This document shows, piece by piece, positions 11,918-23,900 of a stretch of 41,725 nucleotides of DNA. Position numbers and translations under genes: made by a program. The stretch's first letter is position 1. Every line of letters starts with the position of its first letter. A model generated the notes under the pieces. The model worked only from the letters and a program-made list of their open reading frames with translations, did no database searches and had not been told where the DNA came from. The DNA comes from Paramarasmius palmivorus (lineage: Eukaryota; Basidiomycota; Agaricomycetes; Agaricales; Marasmiaceae): positions 1-41,725 of the forward strand of contig JAYKXP010000267.1 of assembly GCA_037176845.1 (NCBI GenBank), given 5' to 3'.

Positions 11918-14900
11918 ATGTCTCCAAGCGCCTTTAAGGGTACACGTTTGACGTTCCTGGAGGCTGCTATTACTGCCTACGCCATAGCTTTGAAGGAAGG
12001 ACACGGTGCTGACTTCCTAGCTGAGCTCGTCCGTCGTTACTTCAAGCGTTATCCGCCCAGCCTACCCCATAACGAGGAACCCAGCCCGGAGCATCTTGCC
12101 GCCGTCAACGATGACGAGCCAGATCCGGAGATCGTTCCTCCAACGAAGGAGCCTGACCAGAACGACGAAGACTTTGGCAAGGCTCTGATAGCCCATCAAG
12201 CCTTGCTGAAAGTTATTGGAGGACGAATTTCGGTATGTCACACTTATGTCATACCACGTGCTGTGACTAATCATTTACCTGGCAGCAAATCCGTCGTTGG
12301 ATGAACTACCATGTCGCGAAAGCCAATCCTACCAAGGATCTAGGCGAATTCGACCCTTGGGCACCTCTACTCTTCAAGCTTACTGGTGTGGCAGTCGACC
12401 GTCCCGGTCGGCAACGTTCTGTCTACAACGTTTGGGCCAAACACAATCCCGAGAAGATCAAACCCATCCTCGAGAGCAAGCTCAAGGAAGCGTCGACGCA
12501 GAAGCAACAAGGCGCAGGAGGTGGTTCTGAGACGGGGACTGCGACTGCTGGAAGTAAGACTGGGGCTGCATCCGTACTGGCGCCCTTTTTGAATTAAAGA
12601 CCGATGAATGTCGGACGCCATTTTTGCATAAAATACCGACATTTCTACGTACATAGCGCATTGTAAAATCCTATCCGTACCGTCCAAATGCACTCGATTT
12701 CGACAAATCACCACAAGTACCATAGCAATTTTTACAAAAGATTTTTAAAAACGTTTTCAAAAACGCTTTCGAAAAAATTATTCAAAGATATACGTAGAAA
12801 ATAAAAGCTGAAAATTAGTTGGCGGATATAAAGGTACGATCGAATTGGTTAGCGTTTGCTGCCATAGCCCACCGGTATGGTGCGGAATACCGAACTGCTG
12901 CATAGATAGTCAGTGAAGGAAGCGGCCCATAGCGATCTTTGAATGGCTTACCTCCTTCCAAAAATAAGCCTAGGCTAGGCCTCGTATTCGCTAGCAAAGT
13001 ATTCGCTATCATCCCCATGGCCATCATTCTCCTCCACTATCACCTCACTATCGCCTTCCTCCTCTTCCAAGCCCCTGTTAGTTGCAGCCCCGCTATTTGC
13101 AGTCTGTTTCCACATCTTTTCAAAGGACGCTGCTAGACTCCGGTACATAGCAGCTTGTCGATAGGCGTAGGCTGCAGGGCCCTCTCCATGTATGCCTGAG
13201 AGCCCAGAACAGCTCGAACGGCGATCCCAGCAGGAGGCGAACCACTCTAAAGATACCAAGGTGCGGCGCATTTCTTCTTTGACAAGGCTGACTTCTTCAC
13301 GCCATCTCCTCAACCTTGCATAGGTCTTTGCCCATTCAACACGCAGCCCTAATAAGGATACGATCAGCGTAGCACAATAGCAACGGTAGCACGGTCTTAC
13401 CGTTGTACAGGGCCTCATCTGAGACATGACCTACGCGATCCCCAGCCAGCCATATCCAAGATGTCTTCCGAAACCCCTCTCCAGTCTGCGCCGCTAATTT
13501 ATCTCGCTTCTTCTTCCACTGACGTTCTGTTAACTCAGATACTTCCTCCTTATCCTCTGCCAGATCATCTTCGCTTTCTTCGCCTTCCTCACTCTCCTGC
13601 CTATCCCATGCACCAAGCGATATCTCCTCCGCTCGAAGCTGCCCTGTGCTCCTGGACTGTTTCCCTAGTTTCTTTCGTGCCACCCCAACTGCCGGATCCT
13701 CTGGGTCCTCCATGCATCGAATGTGCGACTGCTTGAGCTTTCTCCAAGGCATTTTTCCCGTATGGAGGCATCGGTAAGCCCCCCATGCAGCCTGGTACCT
13801 CTTCGAATGGAGACGTATCTTGCTTTCATTCTGCTGTAGAAGCTCCGAAGATTTACGGAGCTCGTTCTGGTGCCGTGCCTGAGCAGAAATGTACGTGCGA
13901 AGTCTGGTCTTGATGAGTAGCTGGTTTCGAAGATCTTCCAGGGCTTCTGAGCATTGAGCATCTCTAAACCGAAGCTCTATTGTGGCAAGATCAGCGCGAG
14001 GGCATGTCCCAAGCTGCTGTGGTGTGAGGGAAGAAGGGAGGAACAGCGAGAGGTCTTCAACTTCAATGTGAGCCGTGCTCTCCAAAGCAGCGGATAGCCT
14101 GAGAGAGCTGACAATAGGCATAAAGTGGACCTGCTGGGCTTCAAAACGAGCGATAAGCCTGCGAAGCTGTAAGCGTTTGTCCACAATATCGGCAGTTTGC
14201 CTGGCAGTTGAACCCCTGTTCTTGAGGCCGACAATTTCCCGAATCTGGCGCCTTCTTCAGTCAGCGTCATTTCAGAAATACGAGCCGTAGCACTTACTGC
14301 CTTTCTTCCACTTCGAGAGCAAGTAGAAGGAATGTTGCTGCGCTTTTTACGGGTCCAGCAGGGGCATTCTCAAGGGATATGTGCGGGGTTTGGGTAAGCT
14401 CCTCGGCCCCTAGCTCAGCTCGCACCTGGTGGATGGTGATACCTGAAGCAGGTGTTAATTCCAATCGCCGTCGATATTGGGAACCTTACCTTCTTTTGGA
14501 AGCTCATATGGGTTGGGTTTGCTGCTATCTGCCTCAAATTCTTCAACCATCCTTTGCCACTCGGGTATGTGAGCTGCTTGGTTGGCGGCGTGCGCTTTGT
14601 AAAATCGCTCTTGCCTGTCAGCCCACTCCATTGCAAGCTTCAGCCTTTTAAGTAAAAGGGACCCTGCGCAAAGAAGCTCGTCTTCCTGCAACTAATACAA
14701 CAAACAAGCGCTTACCAAGACCAACAAGCTTTTGCCAGTTCCAGTATCCCCAATGATCATCGAGAGTATCATGTCTTGATCCAGGGCCCATTTCCGTGGT
14801 GCTGGTAGCGATTGGACCCTGCCCTGCCCAGTTCCTCTCAACGCCTTCTCCATCCGTCCGACCTACGCCGAGGGCGTAGTTCAATGAGAAGTAAAGCTGG

Positions 14901-17900
14901 CAGGCGGTAGTATGGCCATAAACGTGAAGCTTCGGTATAACGAATTGGAATTCCGGAATTTCCTTTGGCCGTTTCTCCTCAGGTAGCTGCATCAAGCGCT
15001 CAATGAAGCGCTTGCAATACTGGCAACATATATCGTAAGACAGGCACGTCTTGAGCTTGCAGTCGTGATGGCCCAGAATTGATGCAAGTATCCAATCGAT
15101 GTTGCAGTACCTCTCCGTACCATTAGCCGAGCAAACGGAAAAGATCAAGCTCAGGCCTACCGTTCTCCTTTTTGAAGATCGCCCACCCCATTGGGCTGTA
15201 TGAACTCGTGGCGAGCACAGCATCCTAGGCCTACTCCAGATGTGGCATAGGTACCTCGAGCATTTCTCGAGTTCGCATGGTCTAGCGCTGCAAGCCCAGA
15301 GCATGTGGACATCTATTTCGCAGTGAGACGGGGATAACACATGAAAAGGAGTGGAAATACCTCCGTTGCACTTGTCATCTCCTTCAGATATTGTCGGTAA
15401 GGCTGGTCAGGCACCATGTATGACCAGCCAGTGCCAAACCCTGGATCCAAGACTTCGTTTGACACCGTTTTCCGTTTGAGACGGAAGCAGGCATCTACAG
15501 CAAGGAAAAGCGTATAGATAAACCTAACGCTAGTTAGCAAACCGGTTTTGAATATTAGAACGGCAGCCGCACCTATCCTTTTTCTCCGTTTGCGCCCAGC
15601 CTGACGGCAGGTTAATGCCTGGATGCGGACATGCTGGGCATTGGACAGCAAGCTCTCCTGGCTTTGTCTCCTCAATTGTTCGCGAACCATCGTTACCTCT
15701 GCCTCCTCTTTTGAGAGACTTGAGGTGTCTCCATTCTCGTACAGCACGGCGGAAGGAGTCATAGCGGTTCTTTGAAAACGTTCAGCTCAGATAACGATAG
15801 AAAGCACAACACCATACCTTGAAGCCAAAGTTTCCGCAGTTATTCGTCAACTTTTCCAAGCCACGGTAATAATCATAGCTTGTTATCTTTCCAACTAGCG
15901 TCATTATGTGGAAGTGCTCGAGAAGCCTGAAAGTAAAGCAGGTTTGAGGCACCTTTGTCGTTGCAGGGTACCATTGATATGCAAGCAGCTGCTGTCGCAT
16001 CTGCGATAGCTCACCCACTGCACCACAGCCGCAGTAGTGTACCCGTATGCGATGAAAGCCGTTCGTGTGAAGAACTGTAAAGTTCTTCGGGGCACGGGTG
16101 TTGGGCGCTGGGCATGGGGTATTAGATACGTGCCCGAGCTGAACCACAAGGCCTAGGCTCATGAGAGAGACACGCTCAAAGCAGTGGTCATTCCACATCT
16201 AACTGGGGATCTGAGCCGGAGCAGGTGGGCATGAGTAGCCTACGTACCTCGATGACGTCCAACGGGCGGTCTCTGTGGCCTTCCAAAGTACACTCCTTGC
16301 AGAGGAGCTCCATTGAGAAACAGTCTCTGCACCTATACCTTGGAACACGGTCCTTTCTGTTGCAACGATGGCAGAACTTGTGCTGACCTGCACCCCGGCA
16401 TTCAGCAATCATCAGCATGCGAAGATATTCGCCTCGGACACTGAGCCATTCGTCGAGATATTGCTCCTGTTTGGCAGCATGATCAGCCCAGTTCACATGT
16501 AGCTGAGAAAAACGCACCTTCTTCGTCCTCTGTTTGCCATGGTCGCCGGTATCCAGGCCTAGGGCTGCATTAAAGCCAGCCCAAGGAACATCGGCGGCCT
16601 CCTCCTCTGCAGAAGGTACTGAGTCGCTCGACGAACCATCCTCCTCGCTATCGCTACTGCCCTCTCTATCACTGTCACTGCCACTGCTGTTGCAGGTATC
16701 GCTGTCAACGATACTCTCGCTCTGTTCGAAGATGTTGCTTGGGCCTGCCTCATCAACGACCATGGGTGTGACGCTGTCAACCAGTGCGTGCTTGATCGGC
16801 GTTGGCTCACCCATAGAAATGGGTTTGGTGATAATACGGCGCCTGTCTTGGGATATCCTCGAGGTAAAGGCCCTTTGTTTCTGGTCCTTAGAGCGCTTAG
16901 GAACATGCTGTAGCTCGTTGTCCGATTCGGAAGAGGATGAAGAAAAATCCGCAGCAGAGTACTGCGAAATAGCAGGCCGTTTGCTACGACTCCGTTTGGA
17001 CATCGAACTAAAGAATAAAAGAGCGAGGGAGGGCCACGTTTGCTGAGATGGTGCGTGAAGACGACATCTTAAGAAGTGAGCTGGCACGTTGAAGAAGCCA
17101 CGTCTTGGGAAAAGATTGCGAGTATTCAAGGCCCATTTTTTACTTCTTTGCTAGACGGATAGAGCCAGCCCTTGGATGATAGGAGAAATGACGGCGAAAC
17201 GGTTTGGCTTCGGAGGGGAAGACTGAATGAACGTAGCCTTGCAGCTGTTTTGAGGAAAAATGTCGGAGAGAAGCTTATTGCTTCTTCAGCTCCCTCTAGC
17301 ACAATTCACTAAGCCACACGGGCAAAAAAAAAAGAAGAAGCAGACGTACCTCTGTCAAATCCTGCAAGTCCGGTAGAACTCCCTCTCGACCAGGCCTCCA
17401 GGTATAAAGGCAAACCTACGCAGAAATAAACATGAGTAGTCTTTGAAAGGATGTAGTCGCGTACCAGTGAGCTTTCACGGTTATGGAAGGAGACACGCAA
17501 TGGAAAAGGAGACGCGGTGACGGGAGAAGGAGAAGACAACTTGGATCCGTGACATGCGTTATGTGACACCACCTGACAGCTTCCGATTTAGCGCCTGTTC
17601 AACGTTCAACCCGGCAATATCGGAGATCGGAGATGCCATGGACAGCGAACGCTGGTGAATGAGGGACATTGGTGATGAGAAACGATGGATATTGGTGAGT
17701 GGTTGGCGGTACAGTAACCCTCTTACTTGTCTTTCTAAGTTCCTCAATCGGCAGATATTGGTGATGAGAAACGATGGATATTGGTGAGTGGCTGGCGGTA
17801 CAATAGCCTTCTTACTTATCTTTCTAAGTTCCCCGATCGGCAGATATTGGTGGTTGAGAAACGATGGATATTGGTGAGTGGTTGGCGGTACAATAGCCTT

Positions 17901-20900
17901 CTTGCTTATCTTTCTAAGTTCCTCGATCGGCAGATATTGGTGGTTGAGAAACGATGGATATTGGTGAGTGGTTGGCGGTACAATAACCTTCTCGCTTGTC
18001 TTTCTAAGTTCCTCGATCAGTAGATATTGGTTGTGAAAAGATGGGTATCGGTAATGAGAAACGATGGACATTGGTGCTGAGAAACGATGGATATTGGTCA
18101 AAGGTTGGCAGTACAATGTCCTTCTTACTTGTCTTTCGAAGCTCCTCAATCGGTGGATAGAATTGACTATTTTGAGGCCATATATATGTGCGTGTGTGTG
18201 GTAGGCATGTCCAAAAAAGATGTCGGTATCGGAGATGTGTGATAAAGATAGGTACATGATTCACGAATAACACCAAGAAACAACTGAAGCTGAGAGGGCA
18301 CCTTTACATGACGATACACCTCCCGCAGCCTGAATGATTCCCATCTATACTTGTATCTGCAACCTGAGGCCTCCTTCGTCGAACCTCACTAACCATAGCG
18401 GTGAACGGAAGCTCGACGTTCTGTCCAGATTTTGCTGACGTTTCTACTAATTCGCAGCCATACAGCCGGGCAAGAGCAGCTCCTTGTGCTGCCAGTACCT
18501 CTCGCTGTGACGTTTTGTCGGCCATGTTGCCAACGAGGATGAACGGGGGGGGCTCTTTCTTCACTTCGTGGATAAGTTTCCAGAATTTCTCGACGCAGTT
18601 AAAAGAGTCCTCGGATGCAATGGAATAGACGACAACAAAAGCCTCGGCTCCACTGTAGGAAAGTGAACGACAGAATCATAGGACATGATGTGGACGCACC
18701 GAATCCATTGGTTACGGAGAACAGAATATTCCTCTGCTTCAAAGTCAGCTCAGATTCGGGGCAGGGTGGCCTATAATCACCTTGACCAGCGGTGTCTATT
18801 ATCTCGATGGCACACATGCGACCGCCCACCACCATTTGTTTCAGGAACGCATCTTCTATTGTCGGGTCATAGGTCTAAAGTGCATAAGTTTGGCCCAAAA
18901 TTATCGCCAATAGCACACGTACTTCTAATAATTGAAGGTAGCGCCGTTTCTGGCCTTGAGTAATCAATGAAAATGAGGTTCTTACAGCCCTCACCAAGGA
19001 AACAGCTGAGGGTGAACTACAGAAGCCATGAGACTCAAAGATCGTCAAGAGCGATATAGAACTAACCTGTACGGCCAGCGCCGTTTTACCAACTCCACCA
19101 TCTCCAAGCACGGCAATTTTACAGCGGTCCATTCAGATTTGAGGAACCAGACGTGAGCCTTGCATAAACAACGGGGAAAAATACAGAGAGAAAGCCAGAC
19201 GTAGCGAAGCTGATGCAAGCTTTGTTGACATTGATACTTAGCGCTGTTTGTATCCATTAGGTACGTAATAGCATGTCTACAGAACACTGTAGCGCCATGC
19301 GCATTAGCCGAAGAGACACGGGGATAGGGTAGAGTGAACAAAAGGATGGGTCAAACTGTGCGTAGATAGGCCATGGAATTAAGTAGGGGGTATGGGTACG
19401 TGCAGTAATAGGTTCAAGATAAGAGCGTCCATGAAGAGCAGGGCTGTCGTTCAAGCTACATGTGTCGGCGTGAAAAAAAGAGGCCGCTGCTAAGCAAATG
19501 TCAAAAGGCGCTGTGATAGAGGCCTGTTTGGCACTAACCTACTCCTCCGAGCTTGCTGATATGTAGCTCCTGTCGTCGAAGAAAGCTTCGTCTTTAGACC
19601 GCTTGTCGGAAACGGCTTGCTCTTGAGGCTTGGCACCACTGTCGCAAGAGAAGCTGCTTTCTGGGCCAAAGGACAAGGATCGAGGGCCATGCACTGGGGA
19701 TGACTTCACAGGTATGTAGCGGCCCTAAAACATGAAGTAAAAATACTGATAAAACATAAGCAAGCGGATCTTGTACCCTGTACTGAGATATGCACATGAA
19801 GGAGTCAGTGCTTCCAACTTTCACTGCCTTGCCATAGTCGCTATCACTTTCCTGTTCCTGAGTTGGTTCAAAACCCTCGGACTCCATGGTAGAAGACGAT
19901 GCCAATGCGACTCCGAGCTCCGAACTCTCGCTGGCACTTGAGGATGTGAGCTGGTTCGAAGCTTTGGATACATGGAGGCGCTTGTTAATGGTAACAGGGT
20001 GTAGCTTTGCGACTGGAACCAACCCTTGACCATTGGGGGTCTAAATAGGTAATATATCAGCTATACAGAGAGGTAATAGTGAGATGCGACAATACCTGCC
20101 AAAAGAGATACCTTCGCAGCTCCTCTGGTGCCCGCATTTGGGATTCGCTGGCAAGACGTATCAGCAAAAGATGAGCGATGCATTTGGTATAATGAGAACG
20201 TGCTTACCCCCGAAGTTTGAATCCCTCCAGCAGGATGTCATCGGAGTCGTTGTCATCGGAAGGCATGGTTGGAAGGTGGTAGTAAGAGAGAGAGAGGGAG
20301 GCGGGAGCGCGTGTATTTTTCGGTGATGAAATCGCCGACGCTAAGCGCCCACTGCCTTACCCTGTGACATCGATGATCTTTCATACCTCGCTGGGACTCG
20401 TGTCCACTCAAAACCTCGATTACCATGGGTGTGTTTTCAAAATCGATTAAAGGTGCGTAAAACTTCATTGTCCATACGTAAATCTATCTAGGATCGCTGA
20501 TGGTCTAAATGGCAGGGGTATGCTCGCTAGCAAAAGACAGCCTTTAGCCAGTAAGAAAATCGGGTTCCGAGCCATATCCATCGAGATACATGTCCAAAAT
20601 TCCACCAGCTTGGGTTATCTTCGACTCAAACGCCGACGTCGAGGTTGATGATGGCCCCGACGTAGCCATCGACGATGTAAAAGACGTAACCATGGGTTTC
20701 GTAGCCGACCTCTTCGATACTACAGGCTTCGACAGCGAGGATTTTCGTCCAGCTCTCGGCACAGCCTTCGACGCAGCCCTTAGACTACCTTTCGATGCAC
20801 TAGGACCAGCGGAGCTGCGAAGGGGCTGCAGAGCATCACAGAGGTTAGCTATGGAAGGATGGGAGCAGGAGGACGCATACGATGGGCGAGTGAGCGTGGC

Positions 20901-23900
20901 GAGAAGGCCTGCTAGCGCCTCGGGCATATCTGAACCTTCGTACGTAGTGTTTGAACTCGCTCGGAGAACGCACTTCTGCCTCACTATCAATAGATTGGTC
21001 AGCGCATTTCATCCAGAACATACAAGCAAAAGCCTCACCCCCGGAGCCTGAAAGATACCATCTGAATTTGATCGTCATCCGGCTCGCTATTCCTCCTAGA
21101 ACTCTCGACAATTTCGACTTCGTCGCTGTCCGAGTCCGACGCGGGCGCTCTTCTCTTCGAACACCCTTCTTCATCCTTCTCACCCATCTCTTCGTCACTT
21201 TCCGAGGAGCTATCTTCATCTTCTTGGTGAGAGGTAGTTCCTTCCGTTCCGGACTCGCAACCATCGTCAAGGGATGGTTGAGATCGAGGGTATCTTGCGT
21301 GAGGACGAACGTCGTCGTTGGCAGACTGATCCGTGTCCGACACGTCAACGTCCGATTCGTGGTCGACCATAATATTGAGAAGGAATGACTGCTGGGCCAG
21401 ATGCTGGAGTATCGAGGGTGGTGAAAGTAGGTGGTGATGGGGACTAGTGGCAGGGGGGCTGTCCGCGGGATGGAACTTGGACGATGCTAAGCGGTCACGT
21501 TGTCGCTAACGCTCCTTTGACACGCTCTCGCGAGTTCTCCCAGGCCTTCTCTTCCTTTCTCTGTCAGCTCCCCATTCCTTGGACAATGCTGCCGGTTCCT
21601 CAAGATGAAGCCTTCAGCTATCAAGGTGAGATTTCAGACTTCCACCGTATATTTCTTTACCTTTTGCGTTCTTGATGGACGTATACGTTGTCTTGCGCGT
21701 TACCTGCTCAGACTACAACCCGGAGCGCAAGTCTCTCTACAGACCGGCCCGTGGAGATAGAGGCAGAGTAACGCGCTGAACGTGGGGCTGCATGTGCTCG
21801 ATGGCCATTCATACCATCACGCACGCTGCCTGCTCAGGCTATATCCCGGAGCGCAAGTCTCTCTACAGACCGGCCCGTGGAGATAGAGGCAAGGCAGCTC
21901 GCCAAGCACAGGGCTCCTTTGGCATGGAGTTTTTTCCCCCTTTTTCTAACGTTTTGAAACGCTTTTTGACGCGTTTTCCTGCTCAGACATCCAAGTCCTT
22001 CGGTTCCCCGGGTACAGCATTGAGGAGGCGCTGCGTCGAGGCAGCGAGCGCATGACCCATGTGCAAAGCCTAGGGGCTTTCACCGACGACGCACTGGAGT
22101 TAGAGTACGAGGTGGTGGAAGAATCCACCGTTCCACACGTTCGTGAGCAGCTCAGCCACATCAGCCGCTGCTCAGTTGCCCAAGGCAGCGCTATCCCTTC
22201 CCCCCAGCCTTCGCTACCCCCAGCCACTCGCAAACCCCCTGTGCGGAAAGAAACACCGCCTACGCTCGTCACGAACTCGCTGCCGGAAAAGGCCCTAACA
22301 GCAAGACAGAAGAGGCTGGCGCGTAAAACTCTGATTGCTCGAGATAGGCGCCGTGCTGCTGCTCGCAATAGAGATGCTTGCGACGAGGTTGCCTCACGAG
22401 TTCTAGAAATAGCCAAGTCAGCAGAGCCGGTTTCTATTTGTGGGTTCAACGCAGCCACCATGCCCTCTTCTAAGCCTGGATGGATAGGCACAAAGGAGCT
22501 GGGTAAAGAGGAAAGAATTCCGGAGCGGAAGCTCAAGGACTTCTGCTGGAATGGAAAGTAAGCGCCCGCTCTGCTGTTGCTTTGCTTACTGCTCACATGC
22601 TGCCTCCTCAGGGTAACTGTGGTGCTCCTTGATTCTCTTGAACGCATCTGGACCGTTCTTGGTGCACCTCCACCCAGAGCAAACGACTGGGGTAGCGTCA
22701 ACAAGGGGCTCATGGACGAGCTTGAGAGATACGATAGGAGCTCCCAGTTTAGCCAGGAAGATATGGGCAATCGGAGATCCGGCGGAAACCACGGCCTTCG
22801 TAATGTCGGAGTTTCCACCGGCGGCGGTCAGCCTCGACCCGGAAACATTGCCATCCGTGGTCTGAAAAATCAGGCTGCTATGGAGGCGCTCTCGAAGAGC
22901 CAGTATCTCGGAAGGCTTGTGGGACATACCGGCCGTGAGTAGCAGCCCTTTGCATGCCCTATCGCCATCTAACCTTGCACTAGGGCTCTATGCAACCTAC
23001 GCCAACCGACTGGCTTCAGAAAGCCGAAGGGTGCTTAGGGAGCTGGGCCAGCAGCTTCCTGAACTCAAGTTTCCTACCCACCCTAGCCCGGAAGGCGGCT
23101 ATTGGGCTGGTCGCTGCATCAATTCCGCAGGCCTCAGGGATACTGCTGCAGTCTGTACCCTGCCCCATACCGATTTTGGCAATTGGGCGCCCGGATGGTG
23201 CTGCGTCACTGCCGTTGGGAGCTATGATCCTGATAAGGGCGGCCATATGATTCTTTGGAACGTTGGCCTGAGGATCAGGTTTCCTCCTGGCTGCAGCATC
23301 CTGTTTCCATCTGCAGTCATCACCCATTCTAACGTGCCAATTCAGGCTGGAGAGAGAAGATACTCCATCGTGGAATTCTCCGCTGGCGGCTTGTTTAGAT
23401 GGGTATACAATGGCTACAAGACGGATGAGGAGCTGCTGCAGGTGTTGGAGGGAAAAGAGCTGGAGAGGTGGGAGGCTGAGAGATTAGTGCGGTGGAAAAA
23501 TGAGGTTAGAATGTATACCAAATGGCACGAGCTGGAGAGGAGTGACTATAAAGGCAAGGTGCTAGAAGATGAGAGCGATCTCTCAGAGCTGGAGGATGAA
23601 ACAGACGATGAAAGACCATGCAAAAGGAGGAGGATATAGTATTTATTGCCATCAAAACTTCTTGACATTAGATAGTACAACCCAAATAGTAAGTTAGCTT
23701 TAGAAAAGTACATGATGATTTTGTAAAAAAACTACACCTACTACCCCCATCCAGCTCATACCAACTAGCCGAAATCACCAGAGCCAAGCTACGTAGCACG
23801 CGAGCAATCCTAGACCCGAACCACCACTACCACCGCATTGGTCATCCCATAGCCAGCATTCTACCACTCCCATCCTACCACACCTATCCTACCACACCTA

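Noticed and set aside
12573..12580. Exact 8-bp target-site duplication for the 15-kb element
   Set aside because: The left flank CGTACTGG and right flank GTAGGGCG differ. Shifting the repeat boundary by one to four bases did not give a match.
17559..18257. Long minus-strand frame with repeated EELRKISKKAIVPP units
   Set aside because: It coincides with a 90-bp minisatellite whose period is divisible by three. The repeated peptide is explained by the DNA repeat, and no splice or start context supports a gene.
21946..22818. 290-codon minus-strand frame opposite the dioxygenase gene
   Set aside because: It is antisense to exons with a recognisable dioxygenase product. Composition is Ser/Arg/Leu-rich with no domain.
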